Assembly (NCBI GenBank): GCA_004195045.1
Contig: SGBC01000001.1
Coordinates: 434,001 to 498,000 of the forward strand
Length of the DNA stretch: 64,000 bases
Direction: 5' to 3'
From: Candidatus Acididesulfobacter guangdongensis
GTDB lineage: Bacteria; SZUA-79; Acidulodesulfobacterales; Acidulodesulfobacteraceae
Part shown: positions 39,146 through 49,093 of the stretch, one piece after another
How positions within the stretch are numbered: position 1 is the stretch's first letter
Layout: the number at the start of each line of letters is the position of its first letter
Program-made: the position numbers and the translations under genes
The notes under the pieces: generated by a model
The model's input: only the letters and a program-made list of their open reading frames with translations
What the model was told of the DNA's origin: nothing
The model's database searches: none

Positions 39146-39907
39146 TTATCTCATATACATTCCGCCGTTTACATCTATCGTAGCGCCTGTTATATAATCT
39201 GAAAGCTCAGACGCAAGAAAAAGAACGGCATTGCTCACGTCTTCAGGAACGCCAAACCTATTTAGCGGAATTTCTTTTTTTATGTTATTTTGAACAACTT
39301 CATTTAATTTATCGGTCATGTCAGTGCTTATAAATCCCGGAGCTACGGCATTCACATATATATTTCTTGAAGCATACTCTTTTGCGGCGGATTTAGTAAA
39401 CGCTATCATTCCGGCTTTAGCAGATGCGTAATTAGCCTGTCCTGCATTTCCTGATTCTCCTATAACCGAAGAAATATTAACAATTTTTCCTGCTTTCGCC
39501 TTAATCATATATTTTATAACATTTTTTACGACATAAAACAAACCGTTTAAATTTACATTAATAACTTCGCTCCAATCCTCATCGCTCATTTTAATTAAAA
39601 TCGCGTCTTTTGTAATACCTGCATTATTAATTAAAATGTCAATTTTACCGAATTGCAGCATAATATCCGCGATAGTTTTTGCGATGCCGATGCTATCGGA
39701 TATATCTGCTTCATAAAAAGAAAATCCCGCATTGTCTTTTATTTTCGATAGTTCGTCTGAAATTGCCGAAAACTTTACATAGCTCCTGCCTATTATAGCA
39801 ACTTTAGCTCCTGCCGTCAGCAAAGTTTTAGTAATAGACAGCCCTATACCGGCATAGCCGCCGGTAACAATAGCATTTTTTCCTTTCAAGTCAATACAAA
39901 AAGACAT
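39146..39907 (-). CDS. fabG: 3-oxoacyl-ACP reductase
   Basis: Short-chain dehydrogenase that reduces 3-oxoacyl-ACP with NADPH. It has 253 residues. The cofactor motif is TGGYAGIG (15-22). NNAG, the catalytic serine in NISSVIGESG and YASAK follow in the usual spacing, and the GGMYMR end is typical. It lies 44 bases after fabD. No ribosome site is visible before the ATG at 39907. Confidence 0.94.
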   Translation of the reverse strand: MSFCIDLKGKNAIVTGGYAGIGLSITKTLLTAGAKVAIIGRSYVKFSAISDELSKIKDNAGFSFYEADISDSIGIAKTIADIMLQFGKIDILINNAGITKDAILIKMSDEDWSEVINVNLNGLFYVVKNVIKYMIKAKAGKIVNISSVIGESGNAGQANYASAKAGMIAFTKSAAKEYASRNIYVNAVAPGFISTDMTDKLNEVVQNNIKKEIPLNRFGVPEDVSNAVLFLASELSDYITGATIDVNGGMYMR

Positions 39908-39951
39908 ATTTATTCGACAGTGTATATTTTATATTTTAATTATTATTACAA

Positions 39952-40971
39952 TCAGTCTGAAATTATTGTTTTTAATCCCTTAAAAGATTCTACAGAATTA
40001 ACTGAATATGATAAAATTTCTTTATCTATCCTTTTTACAAGTCCGGCCAAAACATTCGCAGGACCAACTTCTATTATCGTATTAACGTTTTTATTTTTTT
40101 TCATATTAACAACGCAGTCAATCCACCTTACCGGAGAAGTTATCTGAAGAAGAAGATAGTTTATAGCATCATTCTTTTTCGAATAGCCGCTTCCGTCAAC
40201 ATTTGAAAAAATTTCTATATTATTGTAAGAATCATTATACCATTCCGGATTTATAAAATTCCTCAGACCTATTGCCGCATCTTCCATATAAGGCGTATGA
40301 AAAGGAGCGCTTACAGGCAGATAAACAATTTTTTTAGCTCCTTTTTCTTTCAATAATTCGCAAGCCGTTTCGATATCTTCAGCTTTTCCAGAAATTACCG
40401 ACTGGACAGGAGAATTATAATTTGCTATAAAAACTGTTCCCTTTATGGCGCCTCTGTTTCTTTCGCCGTCACCGAAGCTGCCTGACCTATTATTTATTTC
40501 GCTAACGGTGTCTTCTATAATTTCGGCAGACAAACCTATTACCGCCGCCATTTTTCCAAAACCGACGGGGCACGCGCTCTGCATTAATTCTCCTCTTTTT
40601 CTTGTTATAAGCAATGCGTTTTTAAATTTTATAATGCCGGCGAAAACATTCGCGCTGTATTCTCCCAGACTGTGACCTGAAGCAACCGAAATATTATTTA
40701 TATCAAATTCATTTTTAATAATATTTAAAATAGCTACGCTCATAGTTAATATTGCCGGCTGCGTATTTTCAGTCAAATTAAGCATATTTTCATCATCGCC
40801 GAATATCAGCTTTTTCATATCTATTTTTAAAGTATCCGAAGCCTCTTCCAGAATAATTTTGTATTCCTGAAAATTATCATAGAAGTCTTTGCCCATTTTT
40901 ATATGCTGCGAGCCCTGACCCGGAAAAACAAATGCTATATTTCTACCTTTCATTTCGCTCATTTCATTCAT
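39952..40971 (-). CDS. fabD: malonyl-CoA:ACP transacylase
   Basis: Loads malonate onto acyl carrier protein. It has 339 residues. FVFPGQGSQHIKMG appears near residue 14, the nucleophile serine is in GHSLGEYSA, and SAPFHTPYM carries the catalytic histidine. An insert at about residues 150-165 (NRSGSFGDGERNRGA) makes it longer than the usual 310. Its start overlaps the fabK stop as ATGA, so the two are translationally coupled. Confidence 0.95.
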   Translation of the reverse strand: MNEMSEMKGRNIAFVFPGQGSQHIKMGKDFYDNFQEYKIILEEASDTLKIDMKKLIFGDDENMLNLTENTQPAILTMSVAILNIIKNEFDINNISVASGHSLGEYSANVFAGIIKFKNALLITRKRGELMQSACPVGFGKMAAVIGLSAEIIEDTVSEINNRSGSFGDGERNRGAIKGTVFIANYNSPVQSVISGKAEDIETACELLKEKGAKKIVYLPVSAPFHTPYMEDAAIGLRNFINPEWYNDSYNNIEIFSNVDGSGYSKKNDAINYLLLQITSPVRWIDCVVNMKKNKNVNTIIEVGPANVLAGLVKRIDKEILSYSVNSVESFKGLKTIISD

Positions 40972-41912
40972 AAAACAAATTTTAAAAAATTATTTATAAA
41001 TTCTTCAGTCTGCTGCATAATTTCTTCAATAACTTCTTTGACCGATTTTTCTTCTTTAATAATACCGGCTATCTGACCGCTCATCATTGAGCCGTAATCG
41101 GAATCGCCGTCTATTGCAGCCGCTTTGAGTTTACCTATTCCCAATTCTTCATATTCTTTAATGTCGGCGCACTTTTCTTCCAGCTCTAAAAACTGTTTTG
41201 ATAACTTATTCTTGAGAACCCTTACGGGATGTCCGGTAGGTCTTCCTGTAATCACAGTATCTCTGTCAGATGCTTTTATTATCATATTTTTCCAGTTTTG
41301 ATGAACATTGCATTCTTTTGTAGCTATAAATCTGGTACCCATTTGAATACCTGAAGCTCCAAGACATAGTGCCGCGGCAAAACCCCTGAAATCGGCAATG
41401 CCTCCGGCAGCAATCACGGGAATGCCGACATTTTCAGCAACCTGCGGAACCAAAGTCATGGTGGTAGATTCGCCGATATGCCCGCCGGACTCCATGCCTT
41501 CTGCAATTAAAGCATCTGCGCCTGCTTTCTCCATTCTTTTGGCTAATGCCACTGCCGGAATAACCGGTATAACTTTTATACCGGCATCATGAAATCTTTT
41601 AATGAAAGGACCTGCGTTTCCAGCTCCGGTTGTGACAACCGATACCCCTTCGCTTATAACGGCATCTACAAGTTCGTTTATATATGAAAGATATAATATC
41701 AGATTAACTCCAAACGGTTTATCAGTATTCTCTTTAGCAAGCCGTATCTGTTTAACTAATAAATCCGGCGGCATCTGACCTGCTCCTATTATACCGAGAC
41801 CGCCTGCATTTGATACGGCTGAAGCGAGATTATAATCGGACGCCCACGCCATGCCGCCTTGAAATATAGGATATTTTATACCTATGAGTTCACATATGGG
41901 AGATTTCAACAT
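40968..41912 (-). CDS. fabK: enoyl-ACP reductase II (FMN-dependent)
   Basis: Final reductive step of each elongation cycle. It has 314 residues of the nitronate-monooxygenase/FabK flavoprotein family. Landmarks are YPIFQGGMAWASDYNLASAVSNAGGLGIIG (13-42), EGMESGGHIGE with the catalytic-type histidine, and PVIAAGGIADFRGFAAALCLGASGIQMGTRF. Its position inside the fab operon supports FabK rather than a nitronate monooxygenase. No fabI is seen, so triclosan resistance would be expected of this isozyme. Confidence 0.92.
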   Translation of the reverse strand: MLKSPICELIGIKYPIFQGGMAWASDYNLASAVSNAGGLGIIGAGQMPPDLLVKQIRLAKENTDKPFGVNLILYLSYINELVDAVISEGVSVVTTGAGNAGPFIKRFHDAGIKVIPVIPAVALAKRMEKAGADALIAEGMESGGHIGESTTMTLVPQVAENVGIPVIAAGGIADFRGFAAALCLGASGIQMGTRFIATKECNVHQNWKNMIIKASDRDTVITGRPTGHPVRVLKNKLSKQFLELEEKCADIKEYEELGIGKLKAAAIDGDSDYGSMMSGQIAGIIKEEKSVKEVIEEIMQQTEEFINNFLKFVL

Positions 41913-42092
41913 TTTATTTTAGTTTTCCTGACTATAACTATTTATTTTATTAAAATTTTAATATTTATTATAAATAAAATAAAACCGGCTTAACTGCACC
42001 GCTTAATTTAGCAACTTAAGACATCCAGCTTGCCGATAAAAAATGCGAGCAGCTATAAAATAATGAATAAATGGTGTCTGCCGCTAATTAAA

Positions 42093-43079
42093 TTACCATT
42101 TTATCATAGCTGAAGCCCATGTCAAACCGGCTCCTATGGCATCGACAAGAACAATATCTCCTTGTTTGATTCTGCCGCTTCTATAAGCTTCATCTAAAGC
42201 AAGCGGTATAGAACCGCTTGAGGTGTTGCCGTATTTATAAACATCGACAAAAACCTTTTCCATCGGAAAACCTAATTTTTTAGCAGTTGCCTCTATTATT
42301 CTTGTATTAGCCTGATGAGGCACAAATAAATCAACATCCTCAGAATTCAAATTATTATATTTTATAGCTTCTTGCGCAACATCTCTAAGATAATTAACCG
42401 CATACTTAAAAAGTTCAGAACCTTTCATTTTAATATAATGTTCATGATTATTCACAGACTCGGCTGAGGCAGGGATATTGGAGCCCCCTGCCGGCAGTTT
42501 TAATATATCATCATGTCCGCCTTCGGAATGGATATGCGTTGACAATATGCCTCTGCCAGATTCGCTATTGTCTGCCGATAAAACAAGAGCCCCTCCGCCG
42601 TCGCCGAATAATACGCATGTTGATCTGTCCGTATAATCTGTAATTCTTGAAAGTACATCTACGCCTATAACGAGGGCATTTTTAAACTGCCCTGACTTAA
42701 TCAGAGAATCTGCAACCGACAGAGAATATATAAACCCCGCACATCCCGCGCTAAGGTCAAATGCTGCTGCTTTTTTAATACCGAGATTATTTTGCACTAT
42801 GCATGATGTAGATGGAAAAATCATATCAGGTGTCACCGTTCCGATAATAATCAGGTCAATATCGCACGGCTGCATATTTGCCATTTCAAGAGCTCTTCTT
42901 GATGCCTCAGTGGCAATATCTGAAGTTTTAATATTTTTATCGGCTATCCTGCGTTCTTTTATGCCCGTGCGCGATACTATCCAATCGTCCGAAGTGTCAA
43001 CTATTTTAAGCAAATCTTCGTTAGAAAGAATTTTATCCGGCACATAAGAACCGACGCCTTTTATGATTGAACGCAACAA
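42093..43079 (-). CDS. fabH: 3-oxoacyl-ACP synthase III
   Basis: Starts fatty-acid synthesis by condensing acetyl-CoA with malonyl-ACP. It has 328 residues. The catalytic cysteine is in DLSAGCAGFIYSL, the histidine in VPHQANTRIIE and the asparagine in YKYGNTSSGSIPLAL. The start is TTG at 43079 (or the next TTG); no ATG precedes the conserved GVGSYVPDK. It lies 126 bases after plsX, a gap that holds an inverted repeat. Confidence 0.96.
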   Translation of the reverse strand: MLRSIIKGVGSYVPDKILSNEDLLKIVDTSDDWIVSRTGIKERRIADKNIKTSDIATEASRRALEMANMQPCDIDLIIIGTVTPDMIFPSTSCIVQNNLGIKKAAAFDLSAGCAGFIYSLSVADSLIKSGQFKNALVIGVDVLSRITDYTDRSTCVLFGDGGGALVLSADNSESGRGILSTHIHSEGGHDDILKLPAGGSNIPASAESVNNHEHYIKMKGSELFKYAVNYLRDVAQEAIKYNNLNSEDVDLFVPHQANTRIIEATAKKLGFPMEKVFVDVYKYGNTSSGSIPLALDEAYRSGRIKQGDIVLVDAIGAGLTWASAMIKW

Positions 43080-43159
43080 TTTTTAATCCGTAATTAATAA
43101 AGTTATAAAACTGAAATGCCTTGCCCTAACGGACACTAACGAACCCTGGCTGACTATTA

Positions 43160-43185
43160 AGGTTTCTTTCAACCAGAGGAAACCT
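43160..43185. repeat. inverted repeat between plsX and fabH
   Basis: AGGTTTC (43160-43166) and GAAACCT (43179-43185) form a 7-bp stem with a 12-base loop about 80-105 bases upstream of fabH. No T-run follows on either strand, so it is not a standard terminator. It could be an operator or an attenuating hairpin for the fab genes. Confidence 0.35.
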
Positions 43186-43204
43186 CTTTATGCTGAAAAC
43201 ATCG

Positions 43205-44245
43205 CTATGCAATCTTCGCTTCTTTATTATTAACAGCTTCAACATTTAACTCAATTTTTTTGCTTATCTTTAAATTTATTTCCTGTTCAGCAAATCTTTT
43301 TGCCATCCTTATTCCGCTTGCAATTGCTTTTGGGGAAGCACCGCCGTGAGCAATAAACCCAACGCCGTTAATTCCAAGAAGAGGCGCTCCGCCATATTCA
43401 TTATGGTCGACTAGTTTCTTAAAATTTTTTAATGCTTTTGATGCAAGCAATACGCCTATCTTAGCCATTATACTTTTGTTTACTTCTTCTCTCAACAGTT
43501 TAAATATAGTTTCTGCCAGAGTTTCGGAAGATTTTAGTATAACGTTTCCTGTAAATCCGTCGCACACAACTACATCTGCTTTACCGTTAAAAATTTCTCT
43601 GCCTTCTACATAGCCAAGAAAATTTATATCTATTTTTTTAATTATCTTAAATGCTTCTCTTGTTAATTCATTTCCTTTAGACTCTTCTTCGCCGTTGCTT
43701 AGCAGTCCGACGATAGGACTGTCTATATGCTTAATAAATGAAGCGTATTCGGAGCCCATAATCGCAAACTGCGCCAGATGATGCGGTTTGACATCGACAT
43801 TGGCTCCTGCATCCAACAGTACCGTATGTCCGCCTACAGACGGCATAACAGTGGCAATAGCGGGTCTGTCTATACCTTTAAGTCTTTTAAGCACAAACAT
43901 GGCTATAGCCAACGAAGCACCGGTATTGCCTGCGCTTATTACAGCATCTGCTTCTTTACTGTGAACCAGTTCGTAAGCAATTCTCAAAGAAGAATCTCTT
44001 TTATTTCTCACGATAGAGGATGGCGAATCCTTCATAGTTATCTGTTCGGATGCATTGCGGATTTTTAATCTATTCAGAACTGCATCGGAACAATCTAATT
44101 TGCCTATAATTTCCGAAAGTATCTTTTCGTCGCCTACAAGAATAACTTCTAAATTATTGTCAGATTTGAGCTCCTCTATCGCCCCTAAAATCTCAGGATT
44201 TGGAGCATTGTCTGAACCAAAAGCATCTAGAGCTATTTTAACCAT
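43205..44245 (-). CDS. plsX: phosphate acyltransferase PlsX
   Basis: Makes acyl-phosphate from acyl-ACP, the first step to phosphatidic acid. It has 346 residues. Landmarks are IALDAFGSDNAPNPEILGA, ISAGNTGASLAIAMF, LDAGANVDVKP, VVCDGFTGNVILKS and GGAPLLGINGVGFIAHGGASPKAI. An AGGTGAG site lies some 13 bases before the ATG at 44245. It follows rpmF by 46 bases in the widespread rpmF-plsX-fabH order. Confidence 0.96.
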   Translation of the reverse strand: MVKIALDAFGSDNAPNPEILGAIEELKSDNNLEVILVGDEKILSEIIGKLDCSDAVLNRLKIRNASEQITMKDSPSSIVRNKRDSSLRIAYELVHSKEADAVISAGNTGASLAIAMFVLKRLKGIDRPAIATVMPSVGGHTVLLDAGANVDVKPHHLAQFAIMGSEYASFIKHIDSPIVGLLSNGEEESKGNELTREAFKIIKKIDINFLGYVEGREIFNGKADVVVCDGFTGNVILKSSETLAETIFKLLREEVNKSIMAKIGVLLASKALKNFKKLVDHNEYGGAPLLGINGVGFIAHGGASPKAIASGIRMAKRFAEQEINLKISKKIELNVEAVNNKEAKIA

Positions 44246-44291
44246 AATAAGTTTAGGCTCACCTGGAGTTTATTTAAAATAATAAATAATA

Positions 44292-44486
44292 TTAGCTTGC
44301 AGATTTTTCAACCTTGTCTATGATTATTTTTCTGCCGTTATATGTATTGCAATTTGTACACATTCTGTGAGGCAGCGTAGTTTCGCCGCAGGTCGGACAT
44401 TTTACATAATTGACAGGCGTCAGACTGTCATGCGTTCTTCTTTTATCTCTTCTGCACTTGCTATGTCTTTTTTTAGGATTTGCCAT
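44292..44486 (-). CDS. rpmF: ribosomal protein L32
   Basis: 64 residues from the ATG at 44486 (MANPKKRHSK), chosen because AGGAGA lies nine bases ahead; a TTG two codons earlier would be too close. The zinc site is CPTCG...CTNCN (about 30-46), and KKRHSKCRRDKRRTHD is the L32 signature. It links the ribosome to the phospholipid operon, as in many bacteria. Confidence 0.96.
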   Translation of the reverse strand: MANPKKRHSKCRRDKRRTHDSLTPVNYVKCPTCGETTLPHRMCTNCNTYNGRKIIIDKVEKSAS

Positions 44487-44550
44487 AATCAATATCTCCT
44501 GATTGTTTTGGTCTTGTTTTCTGTTTATTTTAATTTAATTTATATTTTTA

Positions 44551-45069
44551 TCAGTTATATATAATAGTATTTCTGCCGGCGCATGTACATCTTTCTTTAT
44601 TTAAATCCGCGCCGCATGACGGACAGAGTCCCTTGCAATCATTTGAACACAGCGGATTAAGCGGAATAAGCAAATTAATCGCCTCGATGCAAATACTGTA
44701 TAAATCAACCGAATTCCCGTCGTAATAGCCTAAGTCCATTTCTTCTTCTTTTAATTCAATATTCCTGCAGCCGCTGACCATATCATTTTTATCTGACTCT
44801 GAAGGAACATACACAAGATTTAAAATTTCGTCAATATTATAATTATAACTATTTAAACATCTCACACATTCTAAAACCGCAGACGCTTTTAATTTGACCT
44901 GCGCAATAAGCCGCGAGCCTTTTAGACTCAGTGTAATTTCGGCTAAAAAATCATAATCTCTATTTAGAGTTATATTATTTTCCGCTAAAGTATTAATAAA
45001 ATTACAGTCGGATAATTTAATAAAATATTTATTGGAACTTTTATCTAGCTTTTTTAAATTAACAAGCAT
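44551..45069 (-). CDS. yceD: YceD/DUF177-family protein
   Basis: 172 residues. The signature is VLECVRCLNSYNYNI (about 75-90) with its CxxC pair, and a C-terminal LCSNDCKGLCPSCGADLNKERCTC. The family is linked to 23S rRNA maturation and is nearly always encoded immediately before rpmF, as here. The precise role is uncertain. No ribosome site is evident before the ATG at 45069. The 225 bases upstream, to the valS stop, are AT-rich with no recognisable gene. Confidence 0.9.
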   Translation of the reverse strand: MLVNLKKLDKSSNKYFIKLSDCNFINTLAENNITLNRDYDFLAEITLSLKGSRLIAQVKLKASAVLECVRCLNSYNYNIDEILNLVYVPSESDKNDMVSGCRNIELKEEEMDLGYYDGNSVDLYSICIEAINLLIPLNPLCSNDCKGLCPSCGADLNKERCTCAGRNTIIYN

Positions 45070-45294
45070 ATTTAATCAAAATAATGAATAAAAAAATAAA
45101 AAATGACAATATATTATTAAATTAAATTTCGGAATTGTCAACCTTCAATTTTAAAACTCTATTATTCTATATTTTTTCGTATTTTTTGTATACCGTATTG
45201 CTTTTATTATTATCTGTTTTATATATCGTATCTTGCCTTATTATCATCTATTTTTATAACTTGCTGCTATTAATTATATATACTTTATAATGCG

Positions 45295-47904
45295 TTAACT
45301 CTCAAAAGATATATAAATTTTAGAATCGCCGCCTGCTCCAAAATCGGCTTTTTCAGATATAATTATGTCTTCCGCCCTGCATGCGGACATTATATCTGTG
45401 GAAAAATTTCTTACTGTTTCCATTAGTTGCGCATCCGGCGAATATACATATATTTTTTTTACCTTATGATTCTGATGAAGCTTTAAATTAGTTCTTAATT
45501 TTCTGGATAAATCTAAAACCGTGAGCAAAACAGCAACATCTTTGGCAGCGTTTTCATTAATCAGTTCTTGCCTATATACCGGCCAGGCGCACAGATGAAT
45601 GCTTTTCTCGGTCTCAAAATTTTTATAAAACGACAGATATAATTCTTCCGTTATGAAAGGCAGAAATGGAGCAAAAAGTTTCAGCATATTAAAAGAGACG
45701 TAATACATCGTATTCAGAGATTGAACTTTTCTGCCGTTAAATGAAGGGTCTTCCTCCCAGAAAATATTTTTAACTATTTCAAGATAATTATCGCAGTATA
45801 TATTATAAAAAAAATCGCTTACAACCCTCAACGCAGAAGAATATTCGTAAGATTCAAAATATTCTCCGCACGCTTTCAATGTTTTTTGAAATTCGCTGAG
45901 CAGCCAGCCGTCAACGACAGATAAATCACCTGAATTTAATTTGCCCATATCTGCTGCTCCAAGCATCGGCTTGAAATCTTCACCGGATTTAATGCTGTCA
46001 ATATTAGTGATAAAAAACCTGACCGCATTCCATAATTTTATCAATAATCTTCTGCCATTTGCAACATCTTCTTCGCTGAATCTTAAATCCTGACCCAGAT
46101 TTGCTTTTGCAGCCCAGTACCTTAAAGCATCGGCGGAATATTTTTCTATTATTTCTTCCGGAGCAACAAAATTACCGAGACTCTTTGACATTTTTTTTCC
46201 GCTTTTATCGAGACCCCATCCGCTTATCATAACATTTTTAAACGGGATATCCCCTGTATGATAAATTGATTTAACGACTGTATAAAAAAGCCATGTCCGT
46301 ATTATTTCCTGTGCCTGAGGTCTTAAAGTCATAGGCATTATTTCTATTTCTTTATTTTTGCCATTAGTATTATCTGCAGTATTTGCGTGAGAATCAAAAT
46401 CAAAATTAGCCCAGTTTGAATTTATAAAAGGCGTCAAGGAAGATGTCATCCATGTGTCCATCACGTCATTTTCAGGGATAAATTCGTTATTTCCGCAAAC
46501 ACGGCATACGCTGACGTGCTCAGGTTTTGAAACAGTCGGGTCAACCGGCAGCTCATCTTCTTCGGCTATAACCGGCTCGCCGCATTCAGAGCAATACCAG
46601 ACCGGAAACGGCACACCGTAAAATCTCTGCCTTGAAATATTCCAGTCCCACTTAATATTTTGAACCCATTCATCATATCTTGTTTTCATAAAAGCCGGGT
46701 ACCAGTTAATTTTGTTTCCGGCTTCAATAAATTTATCTTTATTGTTTAATATTGTAATAAACCACTGAGGCGTCTGGATAAATTCTACTGCAGTGCTGCA
46801 TCTGTCATGAATACCTACATTATGCCTCAATTTTTTTTCATTTTTAATCAACGATAATTTTTTTAAATCTTCGACTATATTTTTTTTAGCATCCTTTACA
46901 TTCTGTCCTGCATAAGCACGTGCTTTTTCATTTAATCTGCCTGACGGTTCAATGATTATTGCAGTGTCTAATTTATGCTCTTTCCACTTTTTTACGTCTT
47001 CGGCATCACCCCATGTACATACCATCATAAGACCTGTTCCGTAATTCATTTCTACAGATTCGTCAAACTTTACAGGCACTGTATGTTCGTAAATCGGTAT
47101 TTTAATTAATTCATCTTTCAAATGCAAATATCTTGAATCAGACGGATTGGCGTAAATTGCAACGCATGCGCCTAGAAGTTCCGGTCTGGTAGTTGATATA
47201 ATCAATTTTTCTCCGGAAGACGAGCTGAATTCGATATCAAATAAAATTCCATCAAATTCTTCTATCGCAATATCAGCCTGCGCAAGCGAGGTCCTGCAGG
47301 AAGGGCACCATATAATCGGTTCATCCCGTCTTTCTACCAATTTTTTACCATAAAGTTCTACGAATGATTTCTGAGAGGTTTTTCTGCATTTCGCATCTAT
47401 CGTAGAATAAGTTAAACCCCAATCGACGCTTATACCGAGTGCCTGCCATAACTCTTTATAGGTGCTAATCCCAATTTTTGTTTCTTTCAGGCATAAATCG
47501 ATAAACTCGTCCCTGATAATTTTAGACTTATTTATTTTATACTTTTTTTCAACATATCTTTCAGTAGGAAGACCGTTGTCGTCAAATCCCATAGGGTAAA
47601 AGATATTGAAACCTTTCATCCGCTTGTACCGAATTATAAACTCCGCCTGTGAATAGCTCATTGCATGACCGACATGGAGATGGGCTGAGGATACGTAAGG
47701 AGGAGGCGTGTCTATAGAGAAAATGGGCGAATGAGCGAATGCGGTATTTTGTGAAAAATCGCCGGATGAGCCGTCATCATCGCGTTCTTTATTTTCATTT
47801 TTGAATTTATATATATTATTGCTTTCCCAGTATTCGGCAATCCTTTTTTCCGCCGATTTATAGTCATAATTTTTAGGGAAGTCTGTAAAATTGGTTTTTT
47901 GCAT
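45295..47904 (-). CDS. valS: valyl-tRNA synthetase (archaeal-type)
   Basis: Charges tRNA-Val. It has 869 residues. The class I HIGH box is HVGH (AHLHVGHAMSYSQ), followed by YPMGFDDNGLPTERYVE. This matches the archaeal/type-2 ValRS; the ordinary bacterial enzyme has a TDHAGIATQ-like motif there. The editing domain is followed by GKKMSKSLGNFVAPEEII. The long C-terminal coiled coil of bacterial ValRS appears absent: the protein ends soon after the anticodon-binding domain. Two CxxC pairs, CPSC and CSEC...CRVC, suggest zinc ribbons. Transfer from archaea, direct or ancient, is inferred. Confidence 0.92.
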   Translation of the reverse strand: MQKTNFTDFPKNYDYKSAEKRIAEYWESNNIYKFKNENKERDDDGSSGDFSQNTAFAHSPIFSIDTPPPYVSSAHLHVGHAMSYSQAEFIIRYKRMKGFNIFYPMGFDDNGLPTERYVEKKYKINKSKIIRDEFIDLCLKETKIGISTYKELWQALGISVDWGLTYSTIDAKCRKTSQKSFVELYGKKLVERRDEPIIWCPSCRTSLAQADIAIEEFDGILFDIEFSSSSGEKLIISTTRPELLGACVAIYANPSDSRYLHLKDELIKIPIYEHTVPVKFDESVEMNYGTGLMMVCTWGDAEDVKKWKEHKLDTAIIIEPSGRLNEKARAYAGQNVKDAKKNIVEDLKKLSLIKNEKKLRHNVGIHDRCSTAVEFIQTPQWFITILNNKDKFIEAGNKINWYPAFMKTRYDEWVQNIKWDWNISRQRFYGVPFPVWYCSECGEPVIAEEDELPVDPTVSKPEHVSVCRVCGNNEFIPENDVMDTWMTSSLTPFINSNWANFDFDSHANTADNTNGKNKEIEIMPMTLRPQAQEIIRTWLFYTVVKSIYHTGDIPFKNVMISGWGLDKSGKKMSKSLGNFVAPEEIIEKYSADALRYWAAKANLGQDLRFSEEDVANGRRLLIKLWNAVRFFITNIDSIKSGEDFKPMLGAADMGKLNSGDLSVVDGWLLSEFQKTLKACGEYFESYEYSSALRVVSDFFYNIYCDNYLEIVKNIFWEEDPSFNGRKVQSLNTMYYVSFNMLKLFAPFLPFITEELYLSFYKNFETEKSIHLCAWPVYRQELINENAAKDVAVLLTVLDLSRKLRTNLKLHQNHKVKKIYVYSPDAQLMETVRNFSTDIMSACRAEDIIISEKADFGAGGDSKIYISFES

Positions 47905-47985
47905 AGTTTTATAAGTCTATCAATTTTTTTGATAAAAATCAAACTATCTTTGTGATTGCAATGGCAATTATAATAACGGTTTATC

Positions 47986-48591
47986 TTAAAACTTTTTTCT
48001 GCCGGAAATGGCTTCGGCCAACGTATTCTTATCAACGTATTCAAGGTCGGAACCGACAGGTATGCCGCGGGCTAATGCCGTTATATTGACATTATACGGT
48101 GCTAATAATTTTTGAATATAAAAAGACGTTGCCTCTCCGTTCGAGTTTGGATTCAAAGCAATAACTATTTCTTCAAATCCGCCGTTTGCGACTCTGCCGA
48201 CTAATTCTTCAATTTTGATGTCATCAGGACCGATGCCTTCAAGCGGATTGATTAATCCGTGAAGAACATGATAATAGCCGTGGTAATTTCCGCTTTTTTC
48301 AAAAACATAGATAATCTCGGGATTTTCTACGATACAGAGCATTTTGGAATTTCTTGAGCCATCGGAACATATCGGGCACAGTTCTTCTTCGCTTGACAGG
48401 TTAAAACAGATTTTGCAGAGATTTACATGTTTTTTGGCATTAATTATAGAATTAGCAAGACCGAAAGCAGCAGCATCATTCTGCGACAGTATATGAAAAG
48501 CCAATCTTCTTGCAGTACGCTCTCCTATTCCGGGAAGTTTTTTCAGCGCAAAAACTAAATCCCTGACATAATCATTATGTTCATTAGGCAT
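47986..48591 (-). CDS. recR: recombination protein RecR
   Basis: Works with RecF and RecO to load RecA at gaps. It has 201 residues. A helix-hairpin-helix stretch is LKKLPGIGERTARRLAFHIL (about 12-31). The four-cysteine zinc finger is CKICFNLSSEEELCPIC (about 57-73). The Toprim domain starts LCIVENPEIIYVFE. It lies 88 bases after ebfC in the usual dnaX-ebfC-recR order. Confidence 0.97.
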   Translation of the reverse strand: MPNEHNDYVRDLVFALKKLPGIGERTARRLAFHILSQNDAAAFGLANSIINAKKHVNLCKICFNLSSEEELCPICSDGSRNSKMLCIVENPEIIYVFEKSGNYHGYYHVLHGLINPLEGIGPDDIKIEELVGRVANGGFEEIVIALNPNSNGEATSFYIQKLLAPYNVNITALARGIPVGSDLEYVDKNTLAEAISGRKKF

Positions 48592-48679
48592 ATTTAATTT
48601 GGTTAATTAGTTATCTGTATAAAAAATATTAATTTTTATAATTATGATTTTGATGCAATTAAATCAGAATAAACTTAGA

Positions 48680-48994
48680 TTAAAATAACCCAGGGATATT
48701 TAAGCCGCCTGTGAGTTTAGACATTTCGCCGGAAATAAGGTCTTTAGATTTATTTAATGCCTCATTAACGGAAGCTACTATTAAGTCCTGCAGCATTTCT
48801 ATGTCATCCGGATTTACCACTGTTTTATCTATATCTATAGAAATCAATTCCTGTTTACCGTTAACCTTAGAAGTTATCATACCTCCGCCTGAACTGGCTT
48901 CTACTACTTTCTCTGCAAGTTCTTCCTGCATTTTGAGCATATCGGATTGAAGTTTCTGAGCCTGTTTAAGCATTCCTGAAATATTTTTTGACAT
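48680..48994 (-). CDS. ybaB: nucleoid-associated protein YbaB/EbfC
   Basis: 104 residues from the ATG at 48994, chosen because GGAGG lies five bases before it. A start four codons earlier would place that site inside the gene. MLKQAQKLQSDMLKMQEELA and the Gly-rich EASSGGGMITSKVNGKQELISIDID are the family marks. It is a small DNA-binding dimer between dnaX and recR. Confidence 0.95.
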   Translation of the reverse strand: MSKNISGMLKQAQKLQSDMLKMQEELAEKVVEASSGGGMITSKVNGKQELISIDIDKTVVNPDDIEMLQDLIVASVNEALNKSKDLISGEMSKLTGGLNIPGLF

Positions 48995-49093
48995 TTTAAC
49001 CTCCATTTATATGAATAATCTGTTTAATATTAATTATATTATTAATTTAATTTATTATTAATTTTTTATCAACAAAAATTTACAAATATATTT

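Noticed and set aside
47712-48044. 110-codon minus-strand frame between recR and valS
   Set aside because: It overlaps the conserved ends of both genes in another frame and has no family features.
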